This document shows, piece by piece, positions 25,790-38,013 of a stretch of DNA of 64,000 nucleotides; within the stretch, counting starts at the first letter, position 1; every line of letters starts with the position of its first letter. Location of the stretch: assembly GCF_000189635.1 (NCBI RefSeq), contig NW_002476559.1:124001-188000 (forward strand). Direction: 5' to 3'. This stretch comes from Tetrahymena thermophila SB210 (lineage: Eukaryota > Ciliophora > Oligohymenophorea > Hymenostomatida > Tetrahymenidae). Under the pieces are notes generated by a model. The model was not told the origin of the DNA. It saw only the letters and a list, made by a program, of their open reading frames with translations, and searched no databases. The position numbers were made by a program, and so were the translations under genes.

Positions 25790-27718
25790 ATGAATACTTA
25801 AAATAATTTTAATATTAATAAATTTTCTTATACTTTTGAAGAATTTACTTAGTCATTAGATGAGTTAGAAGACAATGAAAATGTTTGCTTACCTATTTCT
25901 CTGGTTAAGAAAAATGTTTAGAATAAACAAAAAATTCCGATTAACCAAGTCTAGCCTTCATAAAATTCGAAATTGACCTCTTAACTAGAAGAAAACTAGG
26001 CTAAATAAACATCAAAGATAGCTGCTGAGAAATAGCCTTCAGCTGAAAAAAATCCAAAAATCAATTTAGCAAAATCTGAATTCCAAATGCCATAGATATG
26101 CCAAAGTATGTAAGTTGGTATTCAGTTAGAAGACTTTCGCTTTGCAGAATCATTTATTGAACCAAATTAAAAATAAATGCCTGAAAATTCTTTAAAAAAA
26201 TTGTATGATTTAGAAAAAAATCTAACTTTTGAAGTAAAAACACTTAAAAAAAATTTCTAATTCAATGATAAGTAAGAAAGTACTTTTCCAATCATGATCT
26301 CAGTTAGGACTATTAAAGACTCATTTTAATTTAAAGACGACTAAAAAGACTAAGTATTAGTCAAGAACTCAAGACCAAGTATAGACTTAGTTTGCGTGAT
26401 CAATAATTCAGAATCTATGCATGGAGAAAAAATACTAAATGTAAAAAATACTTTGCTATATTTACTAGAAATGTTGAATTCTAACGACAGATTATCATTA
26501 GTATTATCTAATAATAATCCCACTACACTTTTTGACTTAAAATATTTAGATGAAAAGAATAAATAGGATTTAAAAAGAATTATAAATAACATTAGTATTA
26601 CTTAAAATACTAATATTACCAAAAGCATGATTAAGGCTTTTAATATTTTATAATTTAGATAATCTTAAAATAAAGTAAGCTCAATATTCTTACTTTCAGA
26701 TGGTGTAGATTCAAGCGCTGAAAAATAAATATAAAATTATATCAGCTCATAGCAATCTTTGTAAAATAAAAATTTCGCTATTCACTCATTCGGGTATGGA
26801 TTTGATCAAGATGCTGAGATGATCAATAAGATATGCTCATTAAAAAATGGCAACTTTTATTATATTCAAAACATGAATTAGGTAGATTAATATTTTGCTG
26901 ACGTTCTAGGAGGAACATTAACTGCTGTAGCTCAAGATATTACTATTGAAATATCATTGAATCAATAAGATAAAAATTTTTAAAAATATTTCTCAAACTG
27001 CAGAGTCTCTAAAACTTATGGAGAAGCATGGAAATGTATTAAAAAGGACGAAATTTACCAAATTAAAATCAACCATTTGCGTTAAGGAGCTTCTCAAGAT
27101 TTTATAATGGAATTAACTATTCCAAAATAAAAAGTAAAGATTCTATAAGATTTTGAGAGAAATTTAGAAGTAGTAAAAAGCAAATTAATTGCTATTCCAA
27201 CTGATGTGTTATAAACATCTAAAATAGTTAAGAAGAGCAACCTTATGATCACTTTATTTTTGTAGAATGAAGTTGTTCCCATAGATCCAGAGATAGACTA
27301 TACTGTTGAAATCAACTATTTAAGAGTCTAAGCAGCCTAAGCAATCGAAAATGCTATGCGTTTAAGTGAAAATTCATAGCATTAGCAAAGTGAGTTAACT
27401 TTAACAAATTTTCTAGGAAAATTGGAAAATTATCACCCCAAAAACTAGAAAAATATTGAAACACTAAAAAAAGAAATTTTAGATTGCATAAAAACTACTT
27501 AATCAATAACTTTCAGCAATCAAAGTTAATCAATCTATAATGGTTTTGAAAAAATTTCTAATTATAATTAAAGCACTCAAATAGCTGATTTAGATGACAA
27601 AGACTAAATGATTTTTTAGAAATAGGCAATATAAAATTTACAAGCAATCAAAGCAATGCAATTACCTGAGGAATTATTTTTTAGTTTCCAAAACTAATAA
27701 CCACCAAAGCTAAATTGA
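25790..27718 (+). CDS. vWA-domain protein, paralogue A (altered metal site)
   Basis: A single exon of 643 codons encodes 642 residues and ends in TGA. The first roughly 120 residues are Q/K/S-rich and disordered. A conserved lead-in (FEVKTLKKNFQFNDKQ) precedes a von Willebrand A domain at about 198-390, starting RPSIDLVCVINNSESMHGEK and including LLSDGVDS and FAIHSFGYGFDQDAEMINKI. A C-terminal beta/helical region (NCRVSKTYGEAWKCIKKDEI, MELTIPKQKVK, INYLRVQAAQAIENAM) is shared with the two downstream paralogues. The metal-binding DxSxS motif reads NNSES here (N205 for the first Asp), so metal coordination may be weakened. vWA domains of this type usually mediate protein contacts. There is no signal peptide or membrane segment, so it is probably cytosolic. 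It is diverged from paralogues B and C. Confidence 0.88.
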
Positions 27719-28093
27719 ATATTATTAGATTAATCAATTAATTTGAATATTTTAATTTAACTAAAATTAGAAAGAATAAAAATTTTGAATTAACTTTTTT
27801 CTATATTAATATTTTAAATTATTACTAATTGTATTTTATATAAAGATAATATTTATAAATTTATAATTCTGTAGATATCTATATATATTCATTTTATTAT
27901 AAGTTAATATTTTTATTTTGGGAAAAGAGTGACTATACAAGTTTATTATTTTCAAATATGATTGTTTGTTTGTTTGTTTGTTTTTTTGTGTGGAAATATT
28001 TTTTAAATTAAATAATTAGCAAGTATTTCTTTAGATATTTATATAAAAAAATATATAATTATTAGTAAATTCAATGCTTATGCTTCATTATTA
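27719..28093. other. Convergent intergenic region with TTTG microsatellite
   Basis: Sequence between the stop of vWA gene A (+) and the likely stop of the kinase-like/LRR gene (-). It contains (GTTT)n at about 27963-27983. There is no clear gene; one minus-strand frame stays open here, but its composition is that of untranslated AT-rich DNA. Confidence 0.5.
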
Positions 28094-30863
28094 TCAAATT
28101 TTTTACTATTTCTTTTAAATTTTTTTGAACAATTAAGAGATCGCTATCTTCTATTTTATTTATCCTTTTTTAATATAAAATAAGAGGTCTTTGGTTACTA
28201 TAATTGTGATTATAAATATATACCTTAAATCTAAGTACAACGAATTCAGATTCTATAGGTGATGACATAGCATAATAAAAAGCTCTATGTACTTATTCGA
28301 AAGTTTATTACTCCTAATTTTTAATTCTAAATATATTTTTAATTGAATTGTAAATTTATATACTTCATTGTTAGAGTTAAGTTATTTATTTGTTGGCACT
28401 CTTTTAAAGCCAAAATAAGTTACAAAAAACCCTCATCATTTATTTTGTTATCACTTTGTTAAATAAAAAGAGATTAAAAGGTAAGTTTGATTTCTCAAAT
28501 AAATGTCACCTTATATCTAAACAGTAATATTCAATTATCTTATTTTCTTTTATTCCTTCACAAAGCTCATTTATTCCTAAATTTCCTAAATAATTATCTC
28601 TAAAAAATTTAAATTAATTTAACAAAAACATTCAAAAACTAAAGGAAAATTACTGAAAATTTATCTAAAACCCTTTGAGGGTAGATGCTTCTTTAATAAA
28701 CTTTTTTATGGTTCTCATACCAACTTAATCTATTTAATTGAAGCTATGAAAGCAAAATTAGAAAAAATAACTGGTTTTGCTAAATAATTCACCTTAAATC
28801 AATCATTAATTCTTCTAAATTTAATTTTTGTACTCCATTTATAATATTTTTAACATCGTCTTCATCTATGTACATTCCACTAAAGTAAAATAATTTTGTT
28901 AAATTTAATAAAATTTAATAATAGCTTTTAAAAATACCTTAAATATAAAAATAAATGCTATAAATTTGAGCAGTTTCCAAGTCCTTCTCCTAAAATTCTT
29001 GTACCCTCTTTGCCTATATAGCTCCCACTTATTTACATTTTATTAAAATAAAATGAACCAAAATAAGATTGTAAAATATCTACTTTATGTTAAAAGTTAA
29101 AACATTTAATTTAGGGCTCAACTAAAAGCATTTAGCTAACTCACAAATGCTATGTACACCAACTCCATTTCCTCTTTTTAAATAAAAACATTAACTTTTT
29201 AATTGCTTAATTAAATTCTTAAATTTTACTGTAAATCTAAATACAAAGAAAGAATGCTTGGACATGATTGTATCACTTTGCTTATGTTTTCTACTCTGCT
29301 CTAGAATATCTGTTTATTACTTTTATTTGTTTTCTTAAGAATGGATAGATATTAAATCCAAATTGAATTACCTTAATCCGAGTTTTAAATCTGTAAGGTT
29401 TTGAGCTTTCTGTAGATTGTATTGAACTCTTTAAGCTTTTTACTTCAAAATATAAGGCTCCCTTTTTAAATTTATAAAAAAATTAGTTTTAATATTGTTT
29501 TAATTTGAGTATTACTTCAAATCTAGGCGAAGAGATTACAGTTAATCTATTTATTTGAATTCAAAAAACATGTCCAACTTTGTAAAGGTTTGAGACTTTG
29601 GATCAGCTTTTATGACTCTTTATATGTGCTTTTCCTATCCTACTATCATATCTTCGATTTTACTATCAATATTATTTAGCTTTAAAATCTAACTGGACTA
29701 GTAAATAGACATTCCCTTTGCATTAATAATTTTCTACAAACGCTTCTACATCTTTTAAAGAGATGCATTTGGAACTTTTTTACACAATCCTAGCATAGGT
29801 AAAATAACATGCTTATTAAACGTTTCATATTATAGATTGAAAACTTATTTTTAAAGATATTCAATGTCGTTCAGTAGTGATTCTTCTACTTCTAAAGTGC
29901 TGTTTGTCGTCAACTTAATAAATACCACAGCTAATTTCCTCATATCATACTAAATAAGTTTTATTAAAATTCTTTTTTCTATTTATTACTTTAGTAATTA
30001 AAATTTACATTTTGCATGTCTTCAAGAAAATCAACTTTATTTTCAGCATTCTTTTTTTTATATCAAAATAAATGAAATAAAAATTAAATTCAATATTTTT
30101 ACATTTTTTTGTTATCTTTAGACCTTTTGAATCTAATTGCTATACCTTTCATAATCTTTATAAAATTTTACATGAATTAATGAATTACCTATTATAAAAT
30201 ATTACCATATTTTACTTCATCGCCATGAGATGTTAAGATGATTTTACATAAATCAATTTTATCTAGTAGAACATCTTAAAATTTGTCATGAACTTCTCTC
30301 AGTCCATCAAAAAGTTAATAGCAAATCATATAGACTTCCTTTTTACTTAGCTATTTATTAAATTTCTTCCTTGCCTGTAAGTATGTATCAAGAGTATCTA
30401 TTTTTAAGCAATTTAATTATCGTTAAATAACATTAAAAAATAATTGCTTACTTATTCCTAGCTCTTGGACAAAAAAAATAGATTATAACTCTTCAAAATA
30501 ATTTATTGATTGTATTTGTAAAACATTTTTAATTTTTTCAAAAGAAGACAAATAATCTTCAATTATCTTATCACTTTTATGGCTAGTTAATGGCTTAGCA
30601 ATATAATCCTAAATAATTTTGGTGAAAGTTTAAATAATTTTCACGCTAACATATCTTTGTGTTGCAACAGAATATGCTAAATATATCTAACTATAATTGC
30701 TATTTCCTATGAAATTAAAAATGAAAATATCTTTTTCTCTCATAAACTAAATGCATTTTTCAAACTATTCTTCATCTATCAAACTGGATTATAGAAGACT
30801 TTCTTTTGTTTATTTATTAAACTCATAAAACTGTAAATAATTCTATCTTTCTTACTCATCCAT
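28094..30863 (-). CDS. Kinase-like (probable pseudokinase) protein with C-terminal LRRs
   Basis: Multi-exon minus-strand gene; ATG at 30861-30863 (MDEQERQNYLQFYEFNKQ). The N-terminal part resembles a protein-kinase N-lobe: FIGNSNYSQIYLAYS in place of the glycine loop, then QRYVSVKII with the lysine. It continues with a C-lobe-like exon (TLDTYLQARKKFNKQLSKKE, LREVHDKF). No HRD or DFG triad is visible (LLDKIDLCKII, SHGDEVKYGN), so catalysis is unlikely. After a helical linker (about 30050-29580) come RNI-type LRRs, one per short exon, each about 28 residues. Examples are GKEGTRILGEGLGNCSNL, FNQIDQVGMRTIKKFI and DNKINDEGFLQLILALKEC. Introns are 50-90 nt. The frame is open upstream of the chosen ATG, and the 3' end (TGA 28094-28096) depends on whether the last possible intron at about 28226 is spliced. 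Kinase-LRR fusions are common in ciliates. Confidence 0.65.
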
Positions 30864-31391
30864 TTAATTGATTATATTATCAAAAAAAATATCTATCTTT
30901 ACATCAAATTAAAAATTCAATATAAAATAAAGATTTAAAGTTTCAATTTCATGTTTTAGTAATTGACTTAATTACAAACTAATTATTAAATCTACATTTC
31001 AAAAGAACACTATATTCTAAAAATAAGGAATTTAATATAAGTATAAGCTATAAAAGCTATATTTAAATTTAATATGTGCTGTATTATTTCAAAAATCTTC
31101 ACCAAAATATATTTAACATATGAAATTATTTTATCACATTAATCCCCAAAAAAGATTGAAAAATAATATTTTACACACTTATTATATATATTTATTTCAT
31201 CTTATAGAATATTGCAAACTTTACTTAAATTCATTTAAGATTTAATAAAAAATTGCTTATTGAGAGTTTTTCATATTAAAAATTAAACTTATTTTTAAGT
31301 TTGTAAATTATGAAACAAGCTCGTTAGTTATTAAAAATGTATAATACATTTTTTATAAATGTTATTGATTTTATTAAATAATAAAATTATG
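30864..31391. other. Short intergenic stretch
   Basis: Spacer between two minus-strand genes: the 854-residue orphan's stop at 31392 and the kinase-like/LRR gene's chosen start. About 100 nt nearest 30863 is coding-like in the LRR gene's frame (reads TLNLYFILNFQFDVKIDIFF), so the true start may lie further upstream. The rest shows nothing. Confidence 0.45.
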
Positions 31392-33956
31392 TCAAAATTA
31401 TTATGAAATTTGATAAATTTTATCTGTCCTAAAGCTAATCATTAGCTTACCAGAAGAGAGTATTAGAAAAATAGGTAAATTGCTATTTTCATTTTTAAGT
31501 TCTATATTTTTCTCAATGATATAGTTAAGGTCAATATATCTCAATTAATTTGATTCAATATCGCAAATAGTTATGTATTTTTGCTAACTACCATTATTAT
31601 AATACTTTTGCTATAAAATATATTTAGAATCTCTGATATTTACAAAATTTATATTTTGCTATTATTCAAACTTAAAATTAGTTTTAATTTATTTTTTAAT
31701 TTCAAATCTCATCTTTCTATCAAATTCTATGTAAGAATTTTAGTAAAACATTTAAAGAATATTATTTTAGGCACCTAAATGAATATCAGAAAATTCAATA
31801 TCAATTTCATATATGTGAGCTGATTTCCAAAGGATAAAGTTTATCAATTTAAATTCATAATTTTTCATACTCAATGAGTAAAAAAATAAAAAAATATTTT
31901 TGTAATAATATTTTTGTCTGTGTGGCAACTCTTTGATAAAAATTAAAATATATTCATTTTTTTATTAGTAAAAGTATGATAAAATGTGCTTAGTGTACTC
32001 GGTTATGTGAATTGTTTATTCAATTACCATCTATTTAGTAGCATCGTAAATAGCAAAACATTATCCTTTGTTGTTTAGGTAAATCAAAGGTAAAAATATA
32101 TTGTTATTTTAAGAATCACATTGAAACTGAGAAAAGCTAACTATTTGACTTTAAAGTCTTTTTACCTTCGATTCTTATGGCTAATTTTATAATTCAAGCG
32201 AATTCAAAGTAAAATATTGGTCATCCTTTTTTAAATAAATCCATTCTGACTTTTAAAGATTAAGCTAGCATTGTTAAACGTTTTAGATTTGACTCTCATA
32301 GCAAAATTATTAATGATTCAGTTTATTATTTTCTAATTTATAAACAAATGCAGTAAATTTATTTTAAAAAATTAGCTGATTAGCATTTTAAAAAATTTCT
32401 TTGTAATCAGATTAATCTATTTCTTGTAAAATGTATTAAGCTTATTTCTTACTTTCTTCTTTAAACTAATAAAATGCTAAGCTCTGAATATTCATGTCGG
32501 TATAAATAGGGTATGTCAGCAAATTATCGTAAATGATTGGAGGCAGAGTATTAAATATATGACATTCGTGATAAAATTTGAAATTTGTTTCTTTCAACTA
32601 GTAAGAGTAAGATAAATTTCTACAACCCTTCTTTTTAAAAATTTTAAATTCATAGTAATGATTGTAGCATGATTCAGATGGAATATATAATTTATCCGAA
32701 AAGCTAACTATATTTTAGTTATTTATGAAAAAGCCTAATTCATACTTTGATTTCCATACTATTTCATTAGGTATCCTTAATTATTCTATTTTGAATAAGT
32801 TTTGCTCCTTCCAATCCTAAAGAACGTAACCATACTATTTTGCTTGAATCAAAAATGTCCAATTTGAAAACTTTTTTCTTTGTCTTTCTTTAAGTTAAAT
32901 TGGAACAACCAGAATTTTTTGAACACCAAAATGTTTCAATTCTACTTTCTTTTATTGTAATGATTGACTCTAATAGAAATTAAATATATTGGTTTATCTT
33001 AAAATGTCTAAATTGTGCATATTTAGTTAATAAATTATATTTTCAGCAATTACAAATAAAATTATTTTATTGTCATCGTCTTCATTATAGCCGAGTAGAT
33101 TTCTATTTTTATTTTTGCCAAAGTAGTATTTAAATTCACTTGAAGTTACTGGAAGCAGTCTTAAAAGTAGCGTTTTTGGAAATTTATATTCTAATCTATT
33201 TGAAATTACTATCTATTTATTTATATCAATCTTTATAATATATGTCTTATATAAGTAATATATTAGACCAGGCTCTATATAATCTATATGTTAATCATCA
33301 TAATCTTAATTTGGATATTAGCAATAAATATTTTCTACATTATGCTATAGAATTAAACTCAAATCAAGATTAAAGATATTTAATTCTATTTTAAAATGGG
33401 ATTTTATGCATAAGAATAGATATTTCCCTCCAACAATTTCTCCATATATAGTAAAATATTAGTTATCCTGCTGCTTATTTGTTTTTTGATAATAATAATA
33501 ATCATCATCATCAAATAATGAAAAATTAAAAGACGAATCATCATTACAGCAGCTAAGTTTTGGACTTTGTTCTCTTTGTTTTTGTTTGTCTTCCTTAATT
33601 TTTCTTTTTTCCTCTTCAAGATAATAACTAATATCAGGATAAGAAACTTTTTAAAATGCTTTTACCGAATAATCTTTAAAGTTTACAATCTATAATATTA
33701 CATAATCGTCAGCCTTGTCATAAATATACATGCAATCTAACAAATTGATTTATTTATTATCAATATTAATTTCAAGTTTTTCTCTCTAATATAAATAAGT
33801 GGGCAAAAACAAAGCATTTCCTTAAAAATTAAAATTTTTTATTTAAATCCTATTTAAAGGAAAAATTTGGTCTTCAATTGATAGTTTTTTAATGTTCATT
33901 TCAAAATTTTTACTCATAATAAATTCTTCATATTTTGTTCTATTTAAAAAGCTCAT
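31392..33956 (-). CDS. Uncharacterised 854-residue protein
   Basis: An uninterrupted frame of 855 codons, from MSFLNRTKYEEFIMSKNFEM to TGA at 31392-31394, with no intron needed. It is rich in I, K, N, Q, Y and F. It has an Asp/Tyr run (FSLFDDDDYYYYQK) near residue 150. It also has many short beta-like segments of the form LFVIAENIIYQLNMHNLD, WIYLKKDDQYFTLNSLEL and KYIITICDIESNQLRYIDL-type spacing, which could fold as a beta-propeller, although no WD or Kelch signature is present. No signal peptide or transmembrane segment is seen. It ends 0.5 kb upstream of the kinase-like/LRR gene on the same strand, and its start faces vWA gene B. I do not recognise a family; its length without any TGA makes it very unlikely to be chance. 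Confidence 0.75.
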
Positions 33957-34887
33957 TTTTATTTTTCTTTATTGAATTTTTATTATTTTTTATTAATTTA
34001 TTATATTATATAATATAATTGCGTTTTACTTTTATTATGTATATAATCTCTTTGTTTATTATTACATCTATTTCTTCAAAAATTTACAGAAGAAAGAATT
34101 AATTTATTAAAATAATCTTTTCGCTTAACTTAAATACTCTATTAGTATATCTATTTAATTTATTATAATTTAAAACATATTTACACATGTTAAATTATTT
34201 TTTTAAAAGCATTTTTTTATTAAATTTTTGTAAGAATTATTGCATATTGCTATTTTCTGATAAATATTTATGTAGTAGGAAATAAACATTTAGTAGAATA
34301 ATAAATATTATATTAAAAATTTAAAGAAAATTTAAAATAATACACTTTTTTTGGGTAAAAAAGATACTTAGGGAATGCCTTAATTAATGAGCATTTACAG
34401 TATATAATAGTGCTTTAATTATGTTGATTGATTATTAATATATTATATTTAATAGATTCAAATTAAATTCAAATAAAATAATTATTTATCTATTAGGATA
34501 TTAATTAAAAACCATTTAATTACTTTTTTTAAATAAAAAAATTATAATAGATAATTAGCTATTACTTTTATGTTTCTATTTAATTTAAAGGTTTTATATT
34601 CTAAAAATGTTGAAATTTAATAATTGATATCATTTAGAAATATAGAAGATTTATTATATCAGATTTTATCAACTATTTAATTAAAAACGAATTTTTTTTG
34701 AGATCTTATATTTTATATAGAAAAAAGAGCAGCTACTTCTATCATAATTTATTAGAACAGTAAAAAGATAATAATTTAATTTATTCTCAAAAAAAAACTT
34801 AAATAAGTTTAAGTATGAAGTTAATTAAGAGTAAATTTAACTAAATAAAATAAAAATACTTAAATAATATTCTGAAAGCATTAAAAA
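33957..34887. other. Divergent intergenic region upstream of vWA gene B
   Basis: AT-rich promoter region between the orphan gene (-) and vWA gene B (+). From about 34420 to the ATG it is recognisably homologous to 37495-38013 upstream of gene C. For example, both contain TTTAATTTAAAGG followed by TTATATTCTAAA, and both have a shared leader ending TCTGAAAGCAT just before the ATG. Confidence 0.7.
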
Positions 34888-37340
34888 ATGGATAAAGATA
34901 ATATTAACATTATTAACTCAATAACTAAACCATAGAAGAAGTTATCAGTTTCAAATAAAACAGAAGCCAAAAAGATTTCTCAACCCTCTACTTTGGCTAA
35001 AAAAACTACATCAAACACTTCTAAAAATCTTTCTAACTAAGTCAAGACTTCTCCAGAAGTTCAATAATTGATTTCTTAAGTAATTAAATAAGCATCTTTA
35101 AAGCCAAAGTCAGTTGCTGTTTAAAAATAATCTTTAGCCTAAAACCCTATTAAAGCGAAAGCTACATAGCTTAAATCTGCAGTTTCAAAATAACTTACTT
35201 CATTTTAAAAATCTGATATCTCTATTCAAAAGGAAGAAAAAATATAAAAGCTAGATACCAAAACTATGCTTCGAGAGTAAGAAATTAAACCTGACTTATA
35301 ACAAATGATTAAAGATGCTAAAAAACCATCTTATGATTTGGAAAAAGGTTTAACATTTGAAATCAAAACTCTTAACAAGCATTTCTAATTCAATAATGAA
35401 TAAGATTGCAATATTCCTATCATGGTCTCAGTTAAGACTTAAGATTCTACTAACGATATTTTAGAAGAGTAAAAGGAATAGGTAAAATAAGCAGAATAGT
35501 CAAGACCAAGCATAGATTTAGTTTGTGTTATTGATAATTCAGGATCTATGTAAGGAGAAAAGATTTAAAATGTTAAAACAACACTTCTTTAACTACTTGA
35601 TATGTTAAATTCTAACGATAGATTATCATTAATTCTATTCAATTCTTATCCTACTCTTTTATGTAACTTAAGAAAAGTTGATGATAAGAATACACCAAAT
35701 ATTTAGAAAATTATCAATTCTATAACTGCTGAAGAATACACAGACATCAATAGTGGTATGCTCATGGCTTTTAATATTTTGTAAAAGAGACAATTTTTCA
35801 ACCCAGTTAGTTCTATTTTCTTGCTTTCTGATGGCCAAGATAATGGAGCTGATGAAAAAATTAAAAAATATATCAATTCAAATCAATCATTGAAAAATGA
35901 ATGCTTTTCTATTCACTCATTTGGATTTGGTTCTGATCATGATGGCCCCTTAATGAATAGAATTTGCTAATTAAAGGATGGTAACTTTTATTATGTTGAA
36001 AAAATTAATCAAGTTGATGAATTCTTTGTAGATGCTCTTGGAGGACTTTTCTCTGTTGTTGCTCAAGAAATCTTAATAGAAATTAACCTAAACAGATAAG
36101 ATAAAAATTTCTAAAAATATTTCTCAAATTGTAAAGTATCTAAAACATATGGAGATATGTGGAAATGTATCAAATAAGATGAGATCTATCAAATAAAAAT
36201 TAATTAGCTGTTTTCAGGAGTTTCTAAAGACTTTATTATGGAAATAGTTGTTCCGAAATAAGAAGTAAAGATGTTAGAAGATTTTGAGAGAAATTTAGAG
36301 ATAGTCAAAGGTTAGCTAACTGCTATTCCAGTCGACATACAATACACAACAAAAATAGTGAAAGATAGCAACCTAATTTTAACTTTGTTTTTGTAAAACG
36401 AAACTGTTCCAGTAGATTCAGAAATTAATGATGCTGTAGAATTCAACTATCTTAGAGTTTAAGCAGCTGAGGCTATGGAAGTAGCTATTAGTTATAGTGA
36501 AAAGTAGTAATACGAATAAAGCTAAGTTGTATTAAAAAGTATTCTGAGCAAAATAGAGAATTCTCATCCCAAAAACAAATAAAAAATTTTAATTCTTAAA
36601 AAAGATCTTCTTGATTGCTAAGAGAGTGCCTAGCCAAGAGTTTATGAGAATGTAGGTAAATATAAAATGTTAAGCAAAAAAGTAGCAAACTCTAAGTAGG
36701 CTTCATAAGCTGTGGAAGAATGTGATATGTACTAAAACAATATTTAAAAAGTAATGGTTATGTGTATAAAAAAAAAGAAGATGTGAGCAAATAAATGTCT
36801 TTTAAAAATAAAATAATTTAATTAGATATTTTAAATTAAAAATTGATCAAATTATATTAAATTATTATTAATAATTAATACTAATGAATTATATAAAAAT
36901 TTATTTGTGTATTTTAAAAACATTCAAACTTTAATAAAAAATTAATTTAATTCTTCTAATTATTACAAGACTTTAATTAATTTAAGAATTTCTTAATTTT
37001 TATAAAAGAAAATAAATAATTTTGAATATTTTGATAAAATTTAAAATATTTTAATTAAAAATACAATTCAATCACTTTCAATAAATAATCTATAGTTTCA
37101 CCAGTTAATTAATATTACTTAATAATTACATAAAGTATTTATTTATTTTGATTATTTTATTTGAATAATTATATTAGATAAATATTTATTAAGATTATTG
37201 GATCTAATAACCAGTTCATTTTTAGATTAAGATTTTTAAAAATTCAATATTTTACTCAAATTAAAAATTTTAACTGTAAAAAAATTTTTACTCTCAAAAT
37301 TTGAAAAAATATTTATGAATTTTGATTAATTCTAGTAAGC
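34420..37340. repeat. Tandem segmental duplication, copy 1 (vWA gene B unit)
   Basis: Left copy of a direct duplication with a period of 3126 nt measured between the two start codons (34888 and 38014). It includes about 0.45 kb of 5' flank, gene B, and about 0.5 kb of 3' flank. The 3' flank shares GAGCAA after the stop, TTAGATATT, AACATTCAA and ATTCTTCTAATTA with copy 2. The flanks have diverged, with indels, much more than the coding sequence. Confidence 0.8.
34888..36786 (+). CDS. vWA-domain protein, paralogue B
   Basis: A single exon encodes 632 residues, ending in TGA. The N-terminal 130 residues are S/K/Q-rich (MDKDNINIINSITKPQ). The conserved lead-in YDLEKGLTFEIKTLNKHFQF is followed by the vWA domain, about 210-400. 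Its metal site DNSGS is intact (D216), and LLSDGQDNGADEK and FSIHSFGFGSDHDGPLMNRI are present. However, the loop before the metal-site Thr reads TAEEYTDINSG, whereas paralogue C has the canonical ADGGTDINSG. The C-terminal region is shared with A and C (NCKVSKTYGDMWKCIKQDEI, MEIVVPKQEVKMLEDFER, FNYLRVQAAEAMEVAI), followed by a basic tail. The function is probably cytosolic protein binding by analogy with other intracellular vWA proteins; the partner is unknown. It is almost identical to C across the core. Confidence 0.92.
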
Positions 37341-38013
37341 AGTTTAAAAACAAATACAAAGAAAATAATTAAAATATAGAACAAAAATCTTCATGAGTAA
37401 TATAATAATCATTTAAAATATCACAAATCATGACATCATCAATGGTTGGTAATATTTCAAATGCAGAAACAGCTACATATAACATTTTTTGAATTATGAT
37501 GATTGATTATTTTTTATTATTTTAAATCCCTTCTAATTAAATTTCAAATAAAATGATTATTTATCTTTTTATTTATGATATGGATATTAAAAGCCATTTT
37601 ATTTACTTTATTTTAAAAACTAAAAAATTATAATAGATAGTTGGCTTGATTTTGATGTTTCTATTTAATTTAAAGGCGTTATATTCTAAAGATATTGAAA
37701 TTTAATAATTTAAATGAAATAGAAGATTTATAAGATTAGATTTTATCAATACTATTAGCTATTTAATTAAAAAGAATGCTTTGATTTGCATCTTATATTT
37801 TATATAGAAAAAAGTGTAGCAATTTGTATCATAATTTACTAGTGCAATAGAAAAATAATAACTTAATTGCCTCTCCATCAAAAAAAATTTATTATAGAAA
37901 AATAAATCTATAGAATTGTTTAAATATGAAGGCTATTAAGACAATTAAGATGTAATTTAATTTAACTAAATAAAATAAAAATAACTTAAATAATAATCTG
38001 AAAGCATAAAAAA
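36787..38013. other. Spacer between vWA genes B and C
   Basis: 1.2 kb made of the 3' flank of copy 1 and the 5' flank of copy 2. The duplication junction falls around 37340-37420, where TTGATTAATTCTAGTAAGCAG has no partner in the other copy. It is non-coding, with no mobile-element signature at the junction. Confidence 0.6.

Noticed and set aside
27719-28093. Extension of the kinase-like/LRR gene to about 27790 in an open minus-strand frame
   Set aside because: Composition changes to repetitive AT-rich sequence including the AAAC/GTTT microsatellite. The alternative reading ends earlier at a TGA at 28094, directly after the last recognisable LRR.
33404-33619. Basic 71-codon minus-strand frame (MKRKKEKLRKTNKNKE)
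   Set aside because: Different frame of the 854-residue gene; the long frame covers it completely.
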